The position numbers and the translations under genes were made by a program. From Candidatus Epulonipiscium sp. (GTDB taxonomy: Bacteria > Bacillota_A > Clostridia > Lachnospirales > Cellulosilyticaceae): a stretch of DNA of 19,067 nt. Below, one piece after another: positions 9,048 to 16,131 of the stretch. Under the pieces are notes generated by a model. It saw nothing but the letters and a program-made list of their open reading frames with translations, ran no database searches and had not been told where the DNA came from. Each line of letters begins with the position of its first letter. The first letter of the stretch is position 1. The DNA lies in contig DUUM01000160.1 in assembly GCA_012841565.1 (NCBI GenBank), forward strand, positions 1-19,067. Reading direction: 5' to 3'.

Positions 9048-10024
9048 TCAGAATGAATAAAATATCAATAATAATTCCAGTGTATTATAACGAACTTAAT
9101 TTACCGACACTTTATGAAAAACTACAGGAGGAAATATTAAACAATCCTAAATTGGAAGTAGAATTAGTTTTTGTAGATGATGGTTCGGGTGATAATTCAT
9201 ACGCGGAGTTATTAAAATTAAACAAGAAAGATAAAAGAATCAAAGTAGTAAAGCTGTCAAAAAACTTTGGATCACATACAGCAATATTAGCTGGTCTATC
9301 ATACTGTACAGGTGATTGTGCTACAATCATATCGGCCGACTTACAAGATCCTCCAAGTATTATTGTTGAGATGTTGCAAAGGTGGGAACAAGATAACAAG
9401 GTGGTTCTTGCAGTTAGAGAAGACAGGGAAGAAACTTGGTTGCAGACAACTCTATCCAATACATATTACAAACTAATGAAAAAGGTTGCCTTGAACAATA
9501 TGCCAGAGGGTGGATTTGATTGTTTTTTGATTGATAGACAAGTGATTGATATCCTTATAGCCATGAAAGAAAAAAATTCCACAATAATGGGACAAATCCT
9601 ATGGTGTGGATTTAAAACAGATAAAATTTACTATACAAGAAAAGAACGAGAAATAGGAAAATCAAGATGGACTTTAGCAAAAAAGGTTAAACTCTTTATA
9701 GATTCTTTTCTAGCCTTTTCATATTTCCCTATTAAGTTTATATCATCTTTTGGGGTTATTATAGCTATTGTAGGATTTGCTATGGCAATATTTTTAATTG
9801 TAAATAAATTAGTAATGGGTGTTCCAGTCCAAGGATGGACTGCGTTAATGGTAGGAATGTTGCTATTGTCAGGAATACAGTTAATAACGTTAGGTATTAT
9901 TGGAGAGTATTTATGGAGAAACTTTGATGAATCAAGACAAAGGCCTACATTTATAGTTGAAAATTCAGTTGGATTTACGGAAGAGGAACGTATAGAAGAG
10001 ACAGGAGGGTCTGTCGCTACATGA
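9044..10024 (+). CDS. GtrB/CsbB-like polyprenyl-phosphate glycosyltransferase (GT2)
   Basis: 326 residues from GTG 9044, which overlaps the previous stop as GTGA; an in-frame ATG at 9053 is the alternative. AAAGAGA at 9033-9039 favours the GTG. The N-terminal GT2 domain has SIIIPVYYNE, FVDDGSGDNS and SADLQDPP (the D-x-x-D nucleotide-sugar metal site). Two C-terminal membrane helices (about 229-252 and 263-290) and an IGEYLWRNFDESRQRPTFIV tail match the GtrB, CsbB and dolichyl-phosphate mannose synthase group. It would join a sugar to undecaprenyl phosphate on the inner face. The next gene is the matching GtrA flippase. Placement between sugar-synthesis genes suggests that its donor may be the locus-made dTDP-amino sugar rather than UDP-glucose or UDP-GlcNAc. 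Confidence 0.88.
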   Translation: MIRMNKISIIIPVYYNELNLPTLYEKLQEEILNNPKLEVELVFVDDGSGDNSYAELLKLNKKDKRIKVVKLSKNFGSHTAILAGLSYCTGDCATIISADLQDPPSIIVEMLQRWEQDNKVVLAVREDREETWLQTTLSNTYYKLMKKVALNNMPEGGFDCFLIDRQVIDILIAMKEKNSTIMGQILWCGFKTDKIYYTRKEREIGKSRWTLAKKVKLFIDSFLAFSYFPIKFISSFGVIIAIVGFAMAIFLIVNKLVMGVPVQGWTALMVGMLLLSGIQLITLGIIGEYLWRNFDESRQRPTFIVENSVGFTEEERIEETGGSVAT

Positions 10025-10431
10025 AAATAAAAGAGCTATATGAAAAGTTTTCTGGGTTTATAAAGTTTGGAATAGTGGGCGCAATAAATACTTTAATTTC
10101 ATTAGTAATATATATGATTTTGCTGAAATTTGATGTTCAGTATTTAGTCGCAAGCACAATCGGTTATTTAGCGGGTATATTTAACGGATATATATGTAGT
10201 TCTAAGTTTGTGTTTAAGAAACAGAAAAGCATGGAAACAGGTGTAAAGTTTATTTTGGTATATATAAGCTCACTGGCCATAAATTTATGCCTGGTATATT
10301 TATTAGTTGAGATGCTTGGAATGGATAAGCTAATTGCACAGCTTATAGCAACAGGGTGCAATCTCATATATAATTATCTTTTAAACAAAGTATGGACATT
10401 TAGGGAACATAAAAGTAAGATGAAAATATAA
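10021..10431 (+). CDS. GtrA/GtcA-family flippase-like membrane protein
   Basis: 136 residues with four hydrophobic helices in the GtrA pattern: KFSGFIKFGIVGAINTLIS at the N-terminus, GYLAGIFNGYICSSKFVFK in the middle and NYLLNKVWTFRE at the end. GtrA-family proteins are thought to move undecaprenyl-phosphate-linked sugars across the membrane. The ATG overlaps the stop of the GtrB-like gene (ATGA), so the two are probably translationally coupled and act as a pair. Length is normal for the family. Confidence 0.88.
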   Translation: MKIKELYEKFSGFIKFGIVGAINTLISLVIYMILLKFDVQYLVASTIGYLAGIFNGYICSSKFVFKKQKSMETGVKFILVYISSLAINLCLVYLLVEMLGMDKLIAQLIATGCNLIYNYLLNKVWTFREHKSKMKI

Positions 10432-10451
10432 GGGAAGAAAGGGTGAGCTGA

Positions 10452-11150
10452 ATGGGGATAATTAGTAATACAGCCTTGATAGCTAAAACAGCTATTATAC
10501 ATGAGAATGTAGATATAGAAGACGATGTTATCATACATGATTATGTAGTCGTGTATCCAAACACACAAATTAAAAAAGGGGCAGAAATTTATGACCACTG
10601 TGTCTTAGGAAAACTGCCGACTTCACCTGGATCGGTATCTAGGAAACTACAGGCAAGTTATCCGCCGTTAATTATTGGAGAGAATTCTATCTTATGCCCG
10701 AGTGTAGTTATCTATACCGGAACTATTATAGGTAAGAAAACACTACTTGGTGACTTTTGTTCAATTAGAGAAGAATGCCAAATCGGCGATAATTGCCTGA
10801 TTAGCCGTAATGTAAGTATTAACTATAATACCAGGATTGGCAACAATACTAAGATAATGGATAATACACATATCACAGGTGACATGGTTATTGGAGAGAA
10901 CGTATTTATTAGTGCATTAGTAGTAACTACCAATGATAATACCATGGGAAGAACTGAATATAATAGTGATCATGTTGTTGGGCCTGTAATAGAAGACAAT
11001 GTAACGGTTGGAGCAGGGGCAAATATACTCCCTAATGTAAAGATAGGATACAATTCCATAGTAGGTGCAGGAGCAGTTGTAACCAAAGATGTTCCAGATA
11101 ATAAAGTTGTAATGGGCGTACCAGCCAAAATAATAAGAGATGTTGAATAA
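10452..11150 (+). CDS. Left-handed beta-helix (hexapeptide repeat) sugar N-acyltransferase
   Basis: 232 residues almost wholly built of hexapeptide repeats (I-G-x-N-x-x and V-x-I-G-x-x types) of the LbetaH acyltransferase fold, ending with the usual VGAGAVVTKDVPDNKVVMGVPAKI cap, given here only as its VPAKI end. The centre has SINYNTRIGNNTKIMDNTHI and VTTNDNTMG, features I associate with nucleotide-sugar N-acetyltransferases of the FdtC/QdtC group. SD AAAGGGTGA at 10438-10446. It probably acylates the 3-amino group of the dTDP sugar. Acetyl-CoA would be the textbook donor, but the next three genes are acyl-chain enzymes, so a 3-hydroxyacyl thioester is an alternative donor. It would work as a trimer. 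Confidence 0.78.
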   Translation: MGIISNTALIAKTAIIHENVDIEDDVIIHDYVVVYPNTQIKKGAEIYDHCVLGKLPTSPGSVSRKLQASYPPLIIGENSILCPSVVIYTGTIIGKKTLLGDFCSIREECQIGDNCLISRNVSINYNTRIGNNTKIMDNTHITGDMVIGENVFISALVVTTNDNTMGRTEYNSDHVVGPVIEDNVTVGAGANILPNVKIGYNSIVGAGAVVTKDVPDNKVVMGVPAKIIRDVE

Positions 11151-11183
11151 GATTAACATATAATATTGGATGGAGTTGTAAAG

Positions 11184-12680
11184 ATGGATACTAGTGGTTA
11201 CAATTTAGAGAAACAACACAAAAAAGGGAAATTGCATGCTATCGAACGCATAAATGCTATATTAGATGAAAACTCTTTTGTAGAAATTGGATCTAATATT
11301 ACCAACTTTAGTAAGGAATTCGGATTAGAAAAAATGCATATACCATATGATGGTGTAATCACTGGTTTTGGGATGGTCAGTGGTAAACAAGTATGTATTT
11401 ATTCACAGGACTTTACCATACTAGGTGGTTCATTAGGGAAAAATCATGGAGAAAAGATTTCTAATATAATCAAGTTAGCAATTAAATCAAAGTGCCCTGT
11501 AATTGGGATTAATGATTCAGGTGGGGCAAGAATACAAGAAGGTGTTCATTCGCTGGCCGGATATGGGGATATATTTTACTATAATACCCAAGCATCAGGT
11601 TATATTCCGCAGATATCAGTTATTGCGGGCCCATGTGCGGGGGGGGCAGTATACTCCCCTGGCTTAACCGATTTTGTAATGGTAATAGATGGTATCAGCA
11701 ATATGTTTGTTACGGGACCTAAGGTTGTAAAAAGTGTAACCAATAAAAATGTCACTGTAGAGCAATTAGGGGGTTCCCAATTGCACAGTAATAAAAGTGG
11801 TGTTGCACACTTTAGATTCCCAAATGAAGCTGATTGTTATGTACAGATAAGAAAACTTTTAAGTACAATCCCACACTATTATGGGGAATATGAGAATAAA
11901 AGTAAAACAAGGTATATTGAAAAAGATCAAAAAAATATCATAAATCTGTTACCGAATCAAGCAAACAAAACTTATGATATGAAAAGTGTTATTACTGAAG
12001 TATTTGATAAAGATACTTTTATAGAGGTTCAATCTGAATTTGCTGCTAATATCATTGTTGGGTTTGTGAAACTATCTGGGATTCCTATTGGTATAATAGC
12101 CAATCAGCCCAATTATTTGGCTGGGGTATTAGATTCGGATGCAAGTGATAAGGCTGCAAGATTTATTAGATACTGTGATTGTTTTGAAATACCAGTTGTT
12201 ACATTTACAGATGTTCCAGGATTTATGCCAAGTATGGATGAAGAAGAGAAGGGGATTATACGCCACGGAGCAAAATTATTATATGCTTACTCTGAAGCCA
12301 CGGTTCCCAAGATTAACGTAATATTACGTAAGGCATATGGTGGAGCCTATATTGCCATGAATAGTAAGCATTTAGGTGCGGATTTTGTATATGCGTGGCC
12401 TAATGCAGAGATTGCAGTTATGGGAGCGGAGGGAGCGGTTGAAATTCTCTACAACAAACAAATTGCTACCGCAGAGGACAAAGTAGAATATAAAAAACAA
12501 CAAATTGAAGAGTATAACCAAAAATTTCTTAATCCTTATATTGCAGCTAACCATGGGTATGTGGATGCAGTCATTGAACCACAAAATACGAGAAAGCTGA
12601 TTTTTGACTCATTACAAGGTATAATAAAGAAGGAAGAAATAATTAACATAAAGAAAAAACACGGAAACATTCCACTATAG
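11184..12680 (+). CDS. Acyl-CoA carboxylase carboxyltransferase (beta) subunit, PccB/MmdA-like
   Basis: 498 residues from ATG 11184, with TGGAG 8 bases upstream; an in-frame TTG at 11166 has no SD. Two crotonase-like halves are present. The N-terminal oxyanion-hole segments are GGARIQEG (113-120) and GPCAGGAVYSP (149-159); the C-terminal half has DVPGFMPS, GIIRHGAKLLYAYSEATVPK, RKAYGGAYIAMNSKH and AEIAVMGAEGAVEIL, all classic PccB. The family moves a carboxyl group between biotin and acetyl- or propionyl-CoA, or works in decarboxylases. No biotin carboxylase or biotin carrier gene is visible, so it must borrow partners from elsewhere. Next to ketoacyl synthase and reductase genes, it may supply malonyl-CoA or methylmalonyl-CoA. 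Family is certain; substrate and direction are not. Confidence 0.9.
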   Translation: MDTSGYNLEKQHKKGKLHAIERINAILDENSFVEIGSNITNFSKEFGLEKMHIPYDGVITGFGMVSGKQVCIYSQDFTILGGSLGKNHGEKISNIIKLAIKSKCPVIGINDSGGARIQEGVHSLAGYGDIFYYNTQASGYIPQISVIAGPCAGGAVYSPGLTDFVMVIDGISNMFVTGPKVVKSVTNKNVTVEQLGGSQLHSNKSGVAHFRFPNEADCYVQIRKLLSTIPHYYGEYENKSKTRYIEKDQKNIINLLPNQANKTYDMKSVITEVFDKDTFIEVQSEFAANIIVGFVKLSGIPIGIIANQPNYLAGVLDSDASDKAARFIRYCDCFEIPVVTFTDVPGFMPSMDEEEKGIIRHGAKLLYAYSEATVPKINVILRKAYGGAYIAMNSKHLGADFVYAWPNAEIAVMGAEGAVEILYNKQIATAEDKVEYKKQQIEEYNQKFLNPYIAANHGYVDAVIEPQNTRKLIFDSLQGIIKKEEIINIKKKHGNIPL

Positions 12681-12695
12681 ACAGGAGCAAACAAT

Positions 12696-13685
12696 ATGAA
12701 AAATGTAGGAATAATAGGGTCAGGATTTTATGTTCCATCAAAGGTAATGACAAATAGGGAAATAGCTAAAATGGTCAATACAACAGAAGAGTGGATTTAT
12801 GATAAGGTAGGTATTAAAGAAAGGCGTATTGCAGCGCCACAAGAAGCTACTTCTGACTTAGCAATTTATGCAGCTTTAGAAGCAATGCGCAATGCAAATG
12901 TACACGCAGAAGACATAGATTTGATTATACTAGCAACATCAACACCTGATATGATACAACCAGCCACGGCATCTATTGTTCAAGGAAAACTAGGAGCTTT
13001 AAATTCAGCGGCCTTTGATGTTTCAGCAGTATGTGCAGGATTTGTATATGCCCTTACTGTTGCATACGGAATGATGAAAGGTATAAGTTCATATAAAAAG
13101 GTATTAGTAATAGGTGCAGAGACGTATTCTAGAATATTAGACTGGAATGATAGATCTACCTGCGTATTTTTTGGAGATGGTGCAGGTGCTGTTATATTAG
13201 GCGAAGTAGAAGAAGGCCTAGGTATTCAAACATCATTTTTGAGGAATGACGGTAGGGGAGCCAGTGTAATCAAGTTTTTAGCAGGTGGATCCAGGTATCC
13301 AGCAAGCATAGAAACGCTGGAGAAGAACATGCACCGATTTGAAATGCAAGGTAAACAAGTGTGGGATTTTGCAACCACAGTATGCCCGCAAGCAGTAACT
13401 AAAGTAGTGGAAGAAGCAGGAGAAGAAGTAGAAAATCTTGATTTGGTGATAACACATCAAGCAAATATTAATATCATTAAAAAAAGCATGGAGAAGCTAG
13501 GATTACCTATGAGTAAGACCTATACAAACATAGAGCATTATGGTAATACATCAGGGGCATCTGTGGCAATTGCATTAGCAGAAGCGCACCAAAAAGGAAT
13601 ACTAAAGAAAAATGATAAATTAGCTTTGGTTGGATTTGGTGGTGGTCTTGCTTATGGTGCCATCTATATGAACTGGGCATTGTAG
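12696..13685 (+). CDS. 3-oxoacyl-ACP synthase III (FabH-like, KAS III)
   Basis: 329 residues, standard FabH length. The catalytic triad is complete: C113 in VSAVCAGFVYAL, H254 in THQAN and N284 in HYGNTSGAS. TTEEWIYDKVGIKERR (29-44) and the C-terminal GFGGGLAYG loop are also typical. CAGGAG at 12682-12687 is the SD. KAS III condenses an acyl-CoA such as acetyl-CoA with malonyl-ACP to a 3-oxoacyl product; some homologues instead transfer acyl groups to small molecules. The gene is packed between a carboxyltransferase and a PhaB-like reductase inside a sugar locus, so a C4 acyl group for sugar decoration is a better guess than general fatty acid synthesis. No acyl carrier protein is encoded here. 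Confidence 0.9.
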   Translation: MKNVGIIGSGFYVPSKVMTNREIAKMVNTTEEWIYDKVGIKERRIAAPQEATSDLAIYAALEAMRNANVHAEDIDLIILATSTPDMIQPATASIVQGKLGALNSAAFDVSAVCAGFVYALTVAYGMMKGISSYKKVLVIGAETYSRILDWNDRSTCVFFGDGAGAVILGEVEEGLGIQTSFLRNDGRGASVIKFLAGGSRYPASIETLEKNMHRFEMQGKQVWDFATTVCPQAVTKVVEEAGEEVENLDLVITHQANINIIKKSMEKLGLPMSKTYTNIEHYGNTSGASVAIALAEAHQKGILKKNDKLALVGFGGGLAYGAIYMNWAL

Positions 13686-13693
13686 GAGGATAT

Positions 13694-14416
13694 ATGAAAA
13701 ATATACTTATTACTGGCGGTACAAGGGGAATAGGTAAAGCTATAGTAGAAAGGTTTGCAAGAGAAGAAGGATATAAAATAATATTTATATACCAATCAGA
13801 TGCACACAGTGCAAGTCTTTTAGAACAAGGATATGCAAATGTAATGGGATATCAATGTGATATTAGTGATTACGAAGATACACAGAAAGTATTAGAACAA
13901 ATAGCTGACTCTCATGGAGATATTGATATATTAATTAATAATGCGGGTATCACTAATGATAAGACTTTTGTAAATATGGAAAAGTATGCATGGAACAATG
14001 TGATTGATGTAAACTTGAAATCTTTATACAATACCACACATTTTGTGATAAAGGATATGATTAATAATAAATATGGAAGAATAATAAATATGGCATCTGT
14101 TGTAGCTCAGCAAGGCGCATTTGGGCAAACGAATTATAGCGCAGCTAAGGCGGGTGTAATTGGGTTTACTAAATCATTAGCTTTAGAGGTTGCGACAAAA
14201 GGTATAACTGTAAATGCAATTGCTCCTGGTATGATAGAAACAGATATGGTTAGAGCAATACCAGATAACTATTTAACACAAATAAAAGAAAAGATTCCAA
14301 TGAAAAGATTAGGATCTACAGATGAAGTAGCGGAGTTAGTATACTACTTATGCAGTGATATAGCTTCATATATTACGGGGCAGGTGCTAAATATCAATGG
14401 AGGTCTTTATTTGTAA
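13694..14416 (+). CDS. Short-chain dehydrogenase/reductase, FabG/PhaB-like 3-oxoacyl reductase
   Basis: 240 residues with a complete classical SDR set: TGGTRGIG (7-14, nucleotide loop), NNAG (82-85), N107, S135 and Y148-x3-K152. GITNDKTFVNM and the ending GQVLNINGGLYL resemble PhaB acetoacetyl-CoA reductases and FabG. The SD AGGAGG overlaps the upstream stop codon, giving tight coupling to the KAS III gene. It probably reduces the KAS III product, for example acetoacetyl-thioester, to an (R)-3-hydroxyacyl thioester with NADPH. A nucleotide-sugar reductase role is possible in principle but less likely given the motifs and neighbours. Confidence 0.85.
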   Translation: MKNILITGGTRGIGKAIVERFAREEGYKIIFIYQSDAHSASLLEQGYANVMGYQCDISDYEDTQKVLEQIADSHGDIDILINNAGITNDKTFVNMEKYAWNNVIDVNLKSLYNTTHFVIKDMINNKYGRIINMASVVAQQGAFGQTNYSAAKAGVIGFTKSLALEVATKGITVNAIAPGMIETDMVRAIPDNYLTQIKEKIPMKRLGSTDEVAELVYYLCSDIASYITGQVLNINGGLYL

Positions 14417-14440
14417 TAGGAAAAGTAGGGATGGGTAATT

Positions 14441-14998
14441 ATGGCTAAGTTTGATTTTATAAAAACAAGATTAGAAGGTGTGTACATCGTTGAACTCACC
14501 TCCTTCGGGGATGAACGTGGTTATTTTATGGAAACATATAACCAAAAGGACTTCGAAGAAATGGGACTAGATATGGTTTTTGTTCAGGATAACCAATCCA
14601 AGTCTAAAAAAGGTGTTTTAAGAGGCTTACACTTCCAAACTGAGCATCAGCAAGGAAAGTTAGTACGCGTAATCTCAGGAAAAGTTTTTGATGTAGCTGT
14701 AGACTTAAGGAAGAACTCTCTTACTTATGGCCAATGGGAAGGTGTAGTCTTAAGTGCAGAAAATAATAAACAATTTTATATTCCAGAAGGGTTTGCACAT
14801 GGATTTTTAGTGTTATCAGAGTACGCAGAGTTTGTCTATAAATGTACTGATTTTTACCATCCGGAATATGAAGGGGGGCTTCCTTGGGATGACCCGGCAA
14901 TTGGTGTTGAATGGCCATTAAAGGGTATAGATGAGATTTTCCTATCTCCCAAGGATAAAGAATGGGAAGTCCTAGGTAAGCGTAAGATTGAATTATAA
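14441..14998 (+). CDS. rfbC: dTDP-4-dehydrorhamnose 3,5-epimerase
   Basis: 185 residues, usual length for RmlC/RfbC. Motifs: FGDERGYFMETYNQKDF (22-38), FVQDNQS, KGVLRGLHFQ with catalytic H64, K73, IPEGFAHGFLVLSE (114-127), and YKCTDFYHP holding the conserved tyrosines Y133 and Y139. It converts dTDP-4-keto-6-deoxy-D-glucose to the L-lyxo isomer, the third step to dTDP-L-rhamnose. rfbA, rfbB and rfbD are not in the window. Its substrate is the same intermediate that the FdtA-like enzyme uses, so the two branches would compete for it. It may come from an adjoining rhamnose operon, or supply rhamnose to the glycosyltransferase that follows. The upstream SD is weak (AGGGATGGG). Confidence 0.93.
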   Translation: MAKFDFIKTRLEGVYIVELTSFGDERGYFMETYNQKDFEEMGLDMVFVQDNQSKSKKGVLRGLHFQTEHQQGKLVRVISGKVFDVAVDLRKNSLTYGQWEGVVLSAENNKQFYIPEGFAHGFLVLSEYAEFVYKCTDFYHPEYEGGLPWDDPAIGVEWPLKGIDEIFLSPKDKEWEVLGKRKIEL

Positions 14999-15031
14999 AA
15001 AGATAAAATGAGTCTATTAAAGGAGCTCCGC

Positions 15032-16003
15032 ATGCAAGTATCCATTATCATCCCCAACTATAACGGCAAACAATACATCAAAGAATGCCTAGATGCACTC
15101 ACACACCAGACATACACCAACTACGAAGTCCTTTTTGTCGATAACGGCTCCTTAGATGGTAGTAGAAGCTATATGAAAGAGAACTACCCCCATATTCAGA
15201 TGATCCCACTAGACAAAAACTACGGCTTTAGCTACGCCGTAAACGTTGGTATCAGGGCGTCAACTGCAGAGTATGTTGTTCTGCTCAATAACGATACAGC
15301 AGTTGAACCTAGCTGGCTAGAGAGCCTCGTAAGATGCATACAATCAGACCCCCAGATATTTTCGTGTTCTAGTAAAATGATCCGTTACCATGAAAGGCAC
15401 CTAATCGACGATGCAGGGGATGAATACTGCATCCTGGGCTGGGCATACAAGCGAGGTGATGGTCAACCCCTTGAGCGCTACAATCAAACAAGGGAAGTCT
15501 TTAGCGCCTGCGCAGGGGCTGCCATCTACCGCAGGTCAATCTTCAAAGAAATCGGATACTTTGAGGAAAGCTTTTTTGCCTACCTAGAAGATGTGGATAT
15601 TAGCTACAGGGCCCGTATTTACGGATACAAGAACCTATACTGTAGTGATGCCCTTGTATATCACATTGGAAGCGCCACAACAGGAGCAACCAAGTACAAT
15701 AGCTTTAAAGTAAAACTAGCAGCACGTAACAACATCTACTTAGCCTATAAGAATATGCCAACACTCCAAAGATGGGTTAATAAACCTTTCCTATCCCTAG
15801 GCTGGCTAATCAAATATATGTTTTTTATTAAAAAGGGATACCGAGAAGAATATATGGCAGGCACAAGGGAAGCTAGAGCTACTATAAAAGATATTCAAAG
15901 AGTCCCTTATCAGAAGCGACACTTTAAGAATTATATTAAAATTCAAGGGTTGTTAGTTGGGAATACATGGGGGTATATAAGGGCGAAAATGATGGATAGG
16001 TAG
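15032..16003 (+). CDS. Family 2 glycosyltransferase, rhamnosyltransferase-like
   Basis: 323 residues from ATG 15032, which has a clean AAAGGAG 6 bases upstream (15019-15025); an ATG at 15008 is in frame but lies before that SD. The GT2 core has VSIIIPNYNGKQYI, FVDNGSLDGS, LLNNDTAVEP (metal-binding D) and YLEDVDIS (catalytic acid). The C-terminal part (about 240-323) is amphipathic and may touch the membrane. This architecture is common among rhamnosyltransferases of S-layer and cell-wall glycans, and it sits right after rfbC, but the donor is not proven. The first two thirds use many C-ending codons, unlike the AT-ending codons of genes before 14441, which suggests a different origin. Confidence 0.87.
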   Translation: MQVSIIIPNYNGKQYIKECLDALTHQTYTNYEVLFVDNGSLDGSRSYMKENYPHIQMIPLDKNYGFSYAVNVGIRASTAEYVVLLNNDTAVEPSWLESLVRCIQSDPQIFSCSSKMIRYHERHLIDDAGDEYCILGWAYKRGDGQPLERYNQTREVFSACAGAAIYRRSIFKEIGYFEESFFAYLEDVDISYRARIYGYKNLYCSDALVYHIGSATTGATKYNSFKVKLAARNNIYLAYKNMPTLQRWVNKPFLSLGWLIKYMFFIKKGYREEYMAGTREARATIKDIQRVPYQKRHFKNYIKIQGLLVGNTWGYIRAKMMDR

Positions 16004-16022
16004 CAAGATAGATGATGGGGAT

Positions 16023-16050
16023 AGCGGGTGTACGTAGCTCGCTTTCTTTT
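16023..16050 (+). terminator. Possible rho-independent terminator
   Basis: AGCGGG (16023-16028) can pair with CTCGCT (16038-16043), with one G-T wobble and a 9-base loop, followed directly by TTCTTTT. It lies 20 bases after the stop of the last glycan gene and before a gene of unrelated function, where a transcript end is expected. The stem is only 6 bp, so efficiency is doubtful. Confidence 0.45.
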
Positions 16051-16131
16051 CAGGGGATCATGTCAGAATATTTGAATACTTAAAACAATCATATATGGCA
16101 TATAAAACAAATATTACAAAGGGGTAATCAT

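Noticed and set aside
9112..9459. Antisense frame of 115 codons opposite gtrB
   Set aside because: It lies wholly inside a well-supported GT2 gene, has no SD or recognisable protein pattern, and is best explained as a shadow of the + strand gene.
12696..14416. KAS III and reductase as part of the housekeeping fatty acid synthesis operon
   Set aside because: No fabD, fabF, fabZ, acpP or accABC is near, and the genes are packed inside a sugar locus, so a dedicated role is more likely. Not strictly excluded.
14441..14998. RfbC as a step of the 3-amino sugar pathway
   Set aside because: FdtA/FdtB routes do not need 3,5-epimerisation; RfbC more likely serves dTDP-rhamnose, sharing only the precursor.
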